This document shows, in pieces, positions 50,901 through 59,021 of a DNA stretch of 64,000 nt. The notes under the pieces were generated by a model. The model did not search any database and was not told the origin of the DNA. It saw only the letters and a program-made list of their open reading frames with translations. The DNA is from Paraburkholderia sp. ZP32-5. Lineage in GTDB: Bacteria; Pseudomonadota; Gammaproteobacteria; Burkholderiales; Burkholderiaceae. The stretch is from positions 1,364,001 to 1,428,000 of the forward strand of contig NZ_JAJEJP010000002.1 in assembly GCF_021390495.1 (NCBI RefSeq). The letters run 5' to 3'. Positions within the stretch are counted from its first letter, which is position 1. Each line of letters begins with the position of its first letter. The translations under genes were made by a program, and so were the position numbers.

Positions 50901-53326
50901 GGTTCAAGGACGGTTACGAATCCCGAATCCATCGCGGTGCGATGCTTGGGTGGGACAATACCGCTCGCCGTCTGACCGATGCAAGGGTGTTCCATGGCGC
51001 CACACCATATGGCTTCCGTCGCTGGATGAACGGGATTCTCGAACAGGAGCAGCGTTTCAACGACGGTGACGAGTCTCTCGTTTTCGTGAACGCATGGAAC
51101 GAGTGGGCAGAGGGCACTTATCTTGAGCCGGATCAGCGCTGGGGGCGTGCATATCTAAAAGCATTCGCATCGGCAGTAGGATCCACTCCCGGAGTAACAG
51201 CCGCGATTCTGCCTGAGGGCGTAGCGTCGCAACCTCGCGTATTGACTGCAGTCGCGCAACCGGAAGTATTATTCGATGACAAGATAGTTTCCGCGAGTGT
51301 CGACTGGCACAGTGGAGAGAAAGAATCGAATCCGGCTTGGCCGACGATCATGATCTGTGCCCACGTTTCCGGGCATCAATTGTTCGGCGGTGAGCGAAGC
51401 CTGCTGGACGTCCTGAGTGCCTTGACTGAAATGAATGTCAACGTCGTGACGACGTTGCCTTCCGGGCGAAACGCGGCCTATATCCGCGAGGTTTGTGCGC
51501 GTAGCCTCGGAGTCTATGCGTTTCCCTATACTCAATGGAAGAACAATCGAGGCGTTGATACTTGGCTGGTTGCCACCTTTTCCGACATCATTGCCCGACA
51601 TGCGGTTGACGTGGTGCATGCCAATACGATCGTTTTGATGGAGCCTCTGGAGGCGGCTGCACGAATGCGTCGCGTTCGAGTGGTTCACGCTCGTGAGTTG
51701 ATCTCTCTGGACGATAACCTGCGGCAACAGATTGGGCTTGACGTCGGTGAGATTATCAGTCGGGTCTTTGAGCGCTCAGATTGGGTAATCGGAAACAGCG
51801 TCGCCACCTGTCAGTTGTTCTCTCGCCCGGAGAAGACGCTCTACGTCCCAAACGCAGTAACGATTGAGGATTTCGACTTAGGAAACAAATTTGGCAACAC
51901 AATCAAGTTCGGCATTGTCAGTTCCAACCTCCCCAAAAAAGGCGTGACGGATTTTGTTGAGGTGGCGCGGCGTGTTGCGGATCGGGCGCCAAGGGCGCGC
52001 TTCGTCATTGTTGGACCAGTAACCAAACAGGTAACGCAGTGGCAGGAGGAGGTGGCTTCGGGCCGGCGTCCGAATAACCTGATCATTGCTGGATATGCCG
52101 AGCATCCCCGTAAAGCGATGTCGGAATTAAACGTGTTGCTTAACCTTTCACATTTTGCCGAAAGCTTCGGACGAACAGTCGCGGAGGGAATGGCGGCACG
52201 CCGACCGATTATCGCCTATGACTGGGGCGCGCTCACTGAGTTGATTCAGCACGGCGAAACTGGCTTTCTCGTTCCCTATAGGAACGTCGAAGCTGTCGCG
52301 GATGCTGTTGTGCAGATCTGTGAAGATGACACACTGATTTCTCGGATGGGCGAGGCAGGGCGCGAATACGTCAGTCGGAAATTTACGCAGGACACGCTGC
52401 GCAGCGGGCTCTCGGATGCGTATGGCAAGATTCTTCACGGCTCTAATCTGCTACCAAGCGAAAATGCGCCTGCGCCAACCGCCGCTCAAGTCATTGGCTA
52501 TGCGCCTCGGACTAGTATCATCGTCCCGGTTTATAACGCAGCGTCGGCCGTGCGCGATTGTCTGGAATCTGTGCTAAAGCACACTGATTTGAAGCGCGAT
52601 CGTCTGATTGTGATTGATGACGGTAGTACCGATCCGTCCATCGCGCCGTTGCTGGCGGAATTTAAAGACATCCTAGGGGTGACCATTCAAAAAAACGATT
52701 CAAACTTGGGCTACACCAAGACGATTAATCGAGGAATACGTTTGGCGGAAAACGACGATGTGGTCCTTTTGAATTCCGACACTGTCGTGACTCCGCGCTG
52801 GCTTGAAGGGCTCCGTGCCGCAGCATATGCTCGCGCTAAGGTGGCCACGGTTACCGCCATGAGTGACAACGCCGGAGCATTTTCCTTTCCGACGTTCAAT
52901 GAATACTGCCCACGCCCGTCTTATCTGAGCCACGAGGAATATGCCTTGCGCGTTACGCGAGAGACGTGGAACTGTAACGCGCCAGAAGTCCCGACAGGAT
53001 CTGGGTTCTGCATGTATATCCGCCGCCTGATGATGGAAGAATGCGGGCTCTTTGACGAGGAGGGCTTTCCGCGCGGCTACGGAGAGGAGAATGACTTTTG
53101 CATGCGAGCCGTCAAAGCCGGTTGGCGAAATGTCATTTCGCCATGGTCGTTCGTCTACCACATCCGAACAGCAAGCTTCAAGGGTGAGAAGGCGGCGCTA
53201 GTTAGCGCTGGGGTTGACGTCGTGACCCGACGGTATCCGGACTATTCGGGGCTTGTGAAGGCTGCATTTGCAGGAGCGGACATGAAGTGCCTACGCGAGG
53301 CAGCGGCACGGGCGCTAAACGATTGA
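47924..53326 (+). CDS. 1800-residue multi-module glycosyltransferase with WbsX domain
   Basis: Visible modules in order: GT4-like glycosyltransferase (about residues 65-430; [46 protein letters not shown]); a degenerate RgpF-like region (about 500-730); a WbsX/GH99-like domain (about 737-1070; [23 protein letters not shown] through [16 protein letters not shown]); a second GT4 (about 1139-1500; [38 protein letters not shown]); and a GT2 A-fold domain (about 1530-1800; [43 protein letters not shown]). Up to three sugar-transfer steps may therefore sit on one polypeptide. An A10 run (48070-48079) lies at codons 49-52. ATG 47924 is five bases after the previous stop. Confidence 0.88.
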   Translation: [1800 protein letters not shown]

Positions 53327-53649
53327 GGGAGTGAGCAATCAAGAGTCGGGAACCGTCCCGCTCTTGACTCAGTCTGTATTCCGATTAGTCGCTTGCGTCG
53401 TGAGTTCGTCTTATGCAGATGCTAGTGGCTAGCCGAATCTTGCATTTTCGATGCGCGATAAGCCCACCGAGGGATTACCGTACCATCCGGAAGAAAAAGT
53501 TGTGCATGCCAGACCTATCGATTGTCGACGGAGTCATGTTGCCACCTTCGGACCGCGTCTCTGTATGCAATCAGTGTATGCGCAGAGCTGCACTAGAAAT
53601 TACGAACTTTGTAAGCTCTTAAGAATCCATCGATTTCTGTTGAGAGGCA
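53327..53649. other. Intergenic region with hairpin, before secreted propeller gene
   Basis: About 320 bases. A hairpin lies near the start (see the entry at 53339). Short open frames occur but none has a ribosome binding site or resembles a known protein. A promoter for the next gene may be here, but no convincing -35/-10 pair is seen. Confidence 0.4.
53339..53367 (+). terminator. Possible terminator after the giant glycosyltransferase gene
   Basis: TCAAGAG (53339-53345) pairs with CTCTTGA (53361-53367) and CGGGA (53347-53351) with TCCCG (53356-53360), with one bulged T and loop ACCG. It begins 13 bases after the stop. No real T tract follows, so termination efficiency is doubtful. Confidence 0.5.
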
Positions 53650-55056
53650 ATGGCATTGAAAATTCGAACTCACCTTTTTAGCTATCTTGCCCTCCTCGGT
53701 GCTTTCATATCTCCTCACGCGAGCGCCAGGGTGACCGACATAGGTCTAAAATGCAATGATATTCCTAAGGCATTGACAGTCGACCATGTTTGGGGCGGAA
53801 CTCGAGTAGCGTTTGATGCATTGGAAAACAAGGGCTTTATCTATATCGCGTACTACGACGCTGACCGCTGGCTGTCGGTGGCGCAAGTTGATAAGTGCTC
53901 TGGAACGGAGAAGAAGATACGAATTCCATCGCGCTTTGAGGGCTGGGATGCGCACAACTCAATTACTCTAGCTTTCGATAATTTAAATCGCCTGCATGTT
54001 TCTGGAAATATGCATGTGTCCCCCTTGGTGTATGCGCGCATGGATACGTCAGATCAACTGTCCGGTCTTGATCGGGTGCGCTCTATGGTGGGACAGGATG
54101 AGACGCAAGCCACCTATCCCTATTTTTTCCGCTTTGGCGACGGATCCCTTGGATTTGCATACAGATCGGGGCACAGCGGCGACGGTGTAGAGCTCATCAA
54201 TCGTCTGGTTGGATCGGGCTGGGTTCGCTGGACGAGTACGCCAGTGTTTGCACCGGCATCGGAAAAGAATCATGTAAATGCATACCATACTGAGTTTCTG
54301 CTAGGGCCGGATGGGTTCTTTCATGTTGCATGGGTTTGGCGAGAAGATTACGCGGTCGAAACGAATTTCAACGTAAATTACGCAAAGAGTAAAGATTTGA
54401 GGACGTGGGAGAATAGTTCTGGAAAAATACTTCCGCTTCCGATTACGCCTAAATCTGCCGAGGTGGTCGATTTTATTCCTGAGCGAAGTGGGCTGCTCAA
54501 TAATATTCGGCTAGGCTTTGACGGGGCAGGTCGTCCTGTCATTTCTTATTTGAAATTTGATGCGTCGGGCGCGACCCAGCTATTTCATGCGCGTCGGGAT
54601 GAAGCCGGATGGAAGTCAGTTGCCGCCACTCGTTGGACTTATCGTTGGGATCCAAGAGGCGGTGGGACGATTGTCGGTGAAATCGGCTTCTCGGGAGTGA
54701 GGCAGCACGACGGCCAGTTGATTGAACAGGTCCATCAACCTGAAATCAATTCGAAGACTTTCGTATATGATACCGACTCGCTAAAGCTGATGGAAGTACG
54801 TGATCCGGTTCACGATGACGTTACATCAACTATCGCACACCGCCAGGGGCCTGCCGGAATGGTGCTGAGCCTACGAAACGTCCGAACTGGCGGCACGGCC
54901 GCCGGTCCCAGTGATAGCCATGTGATTTCATGGTTCAGTCGCCCAGCCGATAACAGGGATAAATCCCGAAAGTGCACGACAGCAGCGGAACCATGCAACT
55001 ACGTATCGGAGCTTATTCTGAGTACCATTCGAAGTTCATCCGAAAGTCGAAACTAG
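53650..55056 (+). CDS. Secreted BNR_4-type beta-propeller protein
   Basis: 468 residues. A Sec-type signal peptide (Lys/Arg, then a hydrophobic stretch, cleavage likely after HASA near residue 26) puts it in the periplasm or outside. The rest is a single propeller with clear BNR_4 features: GFIYIAYYDADRWLSVAQVD, GWDAHNSITLAFDNLNRLHVSGNMH and FFHVAWVWRED. The family contains ulvan-type lyases that cleave uronate polymers by beta-elimination. The locus encodes two UDP-sugar dehydrogenases making uronic acids, so a capsule-trimming or releasing lyase is a reasonable guess, not proven. It is related to the cytoplasmic TPR-propeller two genes upstream. Confidence 0.78.
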   Translation: MALKIRTHLFSYLALLGAFISPHASARVTDIGLKCNDIPKALTVDHVWGGTRVAFDALENKGFIYIAYYDADRWLSVAQVDKCSGTEKKIRIPSRFEGWDAHNSITLAFDNLNRLHVSGNMHVSPLVYARMDTSDQLSGLDRVRSMVGQDETQATYPYFFRFGDGSLGFAYRSGHSGDGVELINRLVGSGWVRWTSTPVFAPASEKNHVNAYHTEFLLGPDGFFHVAWVWREDYAVETNFNVNYAKSKDLRTWENSSGKILPLPITPKSAEVVDFIPERSGLLNNIRLGFDGAGRPVISYLKFDASGATQLFHARRDEAGWKSVAATRWTYRWDPRGGGTIVGEIGFSGVRQHDGQLIEQVHQPEINSKTFVYDTDSLKLMEVRDPVHDDVTSTIAHRQGPAGMVLSLRNVRTGGTAAGPSDSHVISWFSRPADNRDKSRKCTTAAEPCNYVSELILSTIRSSSESRN

Positions 55057-55073
55057 AAAGGTACGCAAATATT

Positions 55074-55101
55074 TTGAACGGGACGTAAGCCGTCGTATAG
55101 A
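55074..55101 (+). promoter_or_regulatory. Putative sigma-70 promoter before ugd
   Basis: TTGAAC (55074-55079), a 16-base spacer, then TATAGA (55096-55101). It lies in the 158-base gap between the propeller gene and ugd and would leave an untranslated leader of about 105 bases. Confidence 0.45.
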
Positions 55102-55214
55102 GTCGTTACGTGTAGTGTATACGTTCCGTTTTCCTGGGAATAGAGCTGTCGATAAGAGCGGGCGCGATTGCGATACCGCAATTCGAATTCCGTTATCTGT
55201 TTTGAGGCATTTGC

Positions 55215-56384
55215 ATGAAAATCGCCATTGCGGGTACTGGCTACGTTGGCCTATCCAATGCTTTACTACTGTCTCAGCACAATGAGGTTGTCGCCGTCGA
55301 CATAGTCGCTGAAAAAGTCGCAATGCTCAACCGCAAACAATCCCCGATCGAAGACGCCGAGATCGAGGAATTCCTTACGCACAAGCGGCTCAACTTCCGC
55401 GCCACGCTCGACAAGTTCGAAGCCTACGCGAACGCCGACTACGTGATCATCGCCACACCGACCGACTACGACCCGGAAACGAACTATTTCAATACCCGTT
55501 CGATCGAAAGCGTTATTCGCGACGTGAAGGAAATTAATCCGCAAGCGGTAATGGTCATCAAGTCAACCATCCCGGTGGGCTACACGGAGCGCACGCGCGA
55601 AACGTTAGTCACGCAAAACCTCATCTTTTCGCCAGAATTCCTGCGTGAAGGTAAGGCGCTGTACGATAACCTGTACCCGTCACGTATCGTTGTCGGCGAG
55701 CGCTCGGAGCGCGCTGAAGTCTTTGCCGAACTGCTGACACAAGGCGCCGTCAAGCGGGACATCCCAACGCTCTTCACCGGCAGCACCGAGGCCGAGGCGA
55801 TCAAACTTTTCGCGAATACATATCTCGCGATGCGGGTCGCGTATTTCAATGAACTCGATACGTATGCTGCGCAGCACGGCCTCGATACTCATCAGATCAT
55901 CGAAGGCGTATGCCTCGACCCCCGCATCGGCGCGCACTACAACAATCCAAGCTTCGGCTACGGCGGCTATTGCCTGCCGAAGGACACAAAGCAGTTGCTC
56001 GCAAATTACCGCGATGTACCGCAAAATCTGATTCACGCGATCGTCGAGTCGAACGGAACGCGCAAGGATTTCATTGCAGACAGCGTGCTTGCAAGCAAGC
56101 CTAAAACCGTCGGTATTTACCGGCTGGTTATGAAGGCTGGCTCCGACAATTTCCGCGCGTCGAGCATTCAGGGTGTCATGAAACGCATCAAGGCAAAGGG
56201 CGTGGAAGTGATCGTCTATGAACCCGCGATGCACGAGACGATTTTTTTCAATTCGGCGGTCGTAAGCGATCTAGCTGAATTCAAACGCTGCGCGGACGTG
56301 ATCGTCGCTAATCGCATGACGGCCGATCTGGAGGACGTTGTGCAGAAGGTATACACGCGGGATTTATTCGGCGGCGACGCATGA
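55215..56384 (+). CDS. ugd: UDP-glucose 6-dehydrogenase
   Basis: 389 residues, the length of the short enterobacterial-type Ugd. NAD motif [10 protein letters not shown] at the start, [33 protein letters not shown], and the catalytic Cys in [15 protein letters not shown]. It makes UDP-glucuronate from UDP-glucose for the capsule or exopolysaccharide. Codon usage is high-GC again from about 55.3 kb, unlike the preceding A/T-rich block. ATGA overlap with the next glycosyltransferase. Confidence 0.96.
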   Translation: MKIAIAGTGYVGLSNALLLSQHNEVVAVDIVAEKVAMLNRKQSPIEDAEIEEFLTHKRLNFRATLDKFEAYANADYVIIATPTDYDPETNYFNTRSIESVIRDVKEINPQAVMVIKSTIPVGYTERTRETLVTQNLIFSPEFLREGKALYDNLYPSRIVVGERSERAEVFAELLTQGAVKRDIPTLFTGSTEAEAIKLFANTYLAMRVAYFNELDTYAAQHGLDTHQIIEGVCLDPRIGAHYNNPSFGYGGYCLPKDTKQLLANYRDVPQNLIHAIVESNGTRKDFIADSVLASKPKTVGIYRLVMKAGSDNFRASSIQGVMKRIKAKGVEVIVYEPAMHETIFFNSAVVSDLAEFKRCADVIVANRMTADLEDVVQKVYTRDLFGGDA

Positions 56385-57493
56385 GTGATCCGAAGCGATC
56401 TCGCGACGATTCGTCCGATTCGCAGCTTCCTCGCATCGTGTTCTTCAACGTGAATGGCTCAGGCATGGGCCATCTGAACCGCTGCATTGCGTACGCACGT
56501 CGATTGCGCGGGCGCGCTCGGCCGGTGTTCTTTTCATTGGCGTCCGCGATCGAACTCATTGAGGAAATGGGTTTCGAGGCGGACTATTTCGTTTCGCCAT
56601 ACTGGTCAACGAGTTCTACTTTCGCCTGGAACAGCGAATTGGCTGTGCGCTTTGGCATGTTGCTTGAACGCGTACGGCCCGATGTGATCGTCTTCGACGG
56701 CACGTGGCCTTTTCAGGGTTTTCTCGCTGCGTGCAAAGAATACGGATCGCCCGCGCTCGTGTGGTCCAATCGTGGATTGCTGAAAGAAGGCGGCAAGACT
56801 GTAACGGTAGATGAGACGTTGTTCGATCTCGTCATTCAACCGGGGGAGCTTGGCGCACGCGAAAGCGAAACTATGCTTGACGGAGGAGGAACGCGTGCAG
56901 TCGTTCCGCCAGTCTGTGTGCTGGAATATGATGAGTTGCTCGATCGCGCTGCAGCGCGAGAAGCACTAGGTCTCCCGCAGGAGGAGCGCATTGTTCTATT
57001 CGCGCTCGGTCCGGGCAATCTGAAGGACGTTGCCGGAATCGGGCATGGTCTGATTCGTGTTTTTGAAGCGGCTGGCTTCAGGATTGTATGGGCGCGTGCG
57101 CCTATTTCGGTTCGTGACGTGGAATTGCCGCAGAGCGTAACGCCGCTCACGGTTTATCCATTGGCGCGCTACTTACGCGCTTTTGACGTTTTTGTCGGTG
57201 CTGCCGGTTATAACACCTGCTGCGAACTGGTCCAGGCGAATGTTCCGGCACTATTGGTACCGAATACGCAATTGGCTGACGACCAGGTTCGTCGGGCGAA
57301 TATGGTGGCCGAGGCAATCCCCGCAGTCGTTTGTGCATGCGAAACGGAAGAAGAGCGCCAAACTGCGGTTGCGCAATTGCTCGAGATGATGGGCGCGACA
57401 TCTGAAAGGCGGGTGGATATCCCCATGAACGGCGCATCGCTAGCGGCAGAGAAAATCCTCGCTTTAGCGGAGCTGAAGGGGGCACAGCGATGA
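56381..57493 (+). CDS. Glycosyltransferase, GT-B fold (GT28/GT1-like)
   Basis: 370 residues. The start [15 protein letters not shown] is the glycine-rich loop of MurG/GT28-like enzymes, and the C-terminal part [27 protein letters not shown] is the nucleotide-sugar site of the same group. No membrane segment. Probably transfers a sugar from a UDP donor to the growing capsule unit. It is coupled by ATGA to ugd upstream and to the unknown protein downstream. Sugar specificity cannot be read from sequence. Confidence 0.8.
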   Translation: MSDPKRSRDDSSDSQLPRIVFFNVNGSGMGHLNRCIAYARRLRGRARPVFFSLASAIELIEEMGFEADYFVSPYWSTSSTFAWNSELAVRFGMLLERVRPDVIVFDGTWPFQGFLAACKEYGSPALVWSNRGLLKEGGKTVTVDETLFDLVIQPGELGARESETMLDGGGTRAVVPPVCVLEYDELLDRAAAREALGLPQEERIVLFALGPGNLKDVAGIGHGLIRVFEAAGFRIVWARAPISVRDVELPQSVTPLTVYPLARYLRAFDVFVGAAGYNTCCELVQANVPALLVPNTQLADDQVRRANMVAEAIPAVVCACETEEERQTAVAQLLEMMGATSERRVDIPMNGASLAAEKILALAELKGAQR

Positions 57494-58041
57494 ACGTAAT
57501 CGCTGAAACGAAAATGTTGCGTCGGCGGTTGAAGGCTGTTGCTCGCAGACCTGAATGGAGTTTGTTGCAACGCTACGATTTGTTAGGGAAAAAGCCGCCA
57601 GCTTCCACGAAAGAGCGCGTATGGCGCTGCGTGCGGCATCTGCTGGCGTCGGTGAAACTAATTTCACCTCACGTCACGCAATATCCTTGGCTTACCACCC
57701 TCAAGCATAGGCCGAGTTCGGCCGAAGTACAGACTGTAATGATCTGGGCTGTGGGAACGGATCTCCATCAGGTACGTCGTGCTTGCGAGGGTTTTTCGAA
57801 CAAGCTACAAGACAGGGAAGACGTAGCGCCCGTTCTTGTCACGGACATCGCCGACTTCGCCTTTTACTCCCGCCTTGGCTGGCTCGTCGAATATGTGCCG
57901 TCCTTAAGCGGAGAAGGCCCATCATTGCATGAAAGAAAGCAGGCGTATCTCGCATGGCGTTATCGCGATGCATGCATCGTGCCGTTGAGCGCTGGATTGG
58001 CCAGCGATCCGGAGTGGCATGCATTGTTGAAATTGGATTGA
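57490..58041 (+). CDS. Unknown protein of the polysaccharide operon
   Basis: 183 residues, ATGA overlap with the upstream glycosyltransferase, five bases before the next gene. The N-terminal half is basic (about residues 8-60); the C-terminal half contains an alpha/beta-like stretch (VMIWAVGTDLHQVRRACEGF, LVTDIADFAFYSRLGWLVEYVPS) resembling part of a GT-B fold. Homology not recognised. It could be a partner or truncated glycosyltransferase; its place in a tightly coupled run argues for a real function. Confidence 0.65.
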   Translation: MNVIAETKMLRRRLKAVARRPEWSLLQRYDLLGKKPPASTKERVWRCVRHLLASVKLISPHVTQYPWLTTLKHRPSSAEVQTVMIWAVGTDLHQVRRACEGFSNKLQDREDVAPVLVTDIADFAFYSRLGWLVEYVPSLSGEGPSLHERKQAYLAWRYRDACIVPLSAGLASDPEWHALLKLD

Positions 58042-58046
58042 GAACA

Positions 58047-59021
58047 ATGGACAGAAATCGCTACGCGATGTTGACGGTCGATACGGAGGCGCTTCCCAAG
58101 CGCGCGCCGCACGATCACGTCAAGCGGCTCATGTGGGGTGTGCACGACCGTGGTACGGCGGGGATTCGTGAGATGGCCGAGATCGGCGATGAGTTCGGCG
58201 TCAAGCACGTCTACTTCGTCGATCAATGCGGCCCCTGGTCGTATCTCGACGAAACGCGCGAGGTCGTACGCTGGCTCGACTCGGTTGGGCAGGACGTGCA
58301 ACTGCACACGCATCCGGAGTATTTGCCCGATTCGTTCTGGGCCGAGCACGGGCTAGATCGTCGGCCGCAATACATGAACCAATATACCGACGATGCGCGC
58401 GCCGAATTCGTCATCAAGTATTTTGGCAATCTGATTTCCGAACAGACTGGCAAGCCGGTGCTCGCGCATCGCGCAGGTTCATTCCGGTGGAATGCGTGCA
58501 CGATACGTGCGCTGGAGGCAGCGGGCATACCGTTGTCGTTCAATAACTCGATGTGCGCTGTTCATGCGACTCAGTGCTTATTCAGCGAGCCCACGAATCA
58601 TCCGTTTGCCTGGTCCAATGGTGTCATCGAAGTACCGATGACGGAAAAGAAGATTTTGCCAAAGGTGGCGGCCAAGCAGGAGTGGTGGGCGCGCCTCACG
58701 TATCCGGAATCACCGTATTTCCGGTTTCGTCCGTGGTGGGGGAAATTGCTTCTCGATGCATTCAGCGGCAGCCCGACGTTCTCGATTTTCCTGCTGCATT
58801 CGTGGTCGCTGCTCTACTGGGACGAAAAAGGCTACGCGACGTATCGCGATGACCAGCGCGTCGAGGGCTACCGCAAACTGGTTGCGCGCCTGACGAAAGA
58901 CTACGACGTAATTACGACCGCCGAGTTTCTCGATCTGCATGCACGCGGTCGCATCAAAACGGCGAAGACGGTCGATCTCGCTCATGCAGAGCCCAAGCTG
59001 CAAGGGAAAGCGCGGGCATGA
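58047..59021 (+). CDS. Polysaccharide-deacetylase-like protein
   Basis: 324 residues. NodB-like features are TVDTEA near the start (metal Asp), LHTHPEYL (His ligands) near residue 90 and LAHRAGSFRWN near residue 150. The family removes N- or O-acetyl groups from glycans, and most members with this build and no signal peptide act on intermediates in the cytoplasm. ATG 58047 chosen because homology begins there; an open frame reaches back to 57954 within the previous gene. ATGA overlap with the following GT4 gene (59018). Confidence 0.75.
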   Translation: MDRNRYAMLTVDTEALPKRAPHDHVKRLMWGVHDRGTAGIREMAEIGDEFGVKHVYFVDQCGPWSYLDETREVVRWLDSVGQDVQLHTHPEYLPDSFWAEHGLDRRPQYMNQYTDDARAEFVIKYFGNLISEQTGKPVLAHRAGSFRWNACTIRALEAAGIPLSFNNSMCAVHATQCLFSEPTNHPFAWSNGVIEVPMTEKKILPKVAAKQEWWARLTYPESPYFRFRPWWGKLLLDAFSGSPTFSIFLLHSWSLLYWDEKGYATYRDDQRVEGYRKLVARLTKDYDVITTAEFLDLHARGRIKTAKTVDLAHAEPKLQGKARA

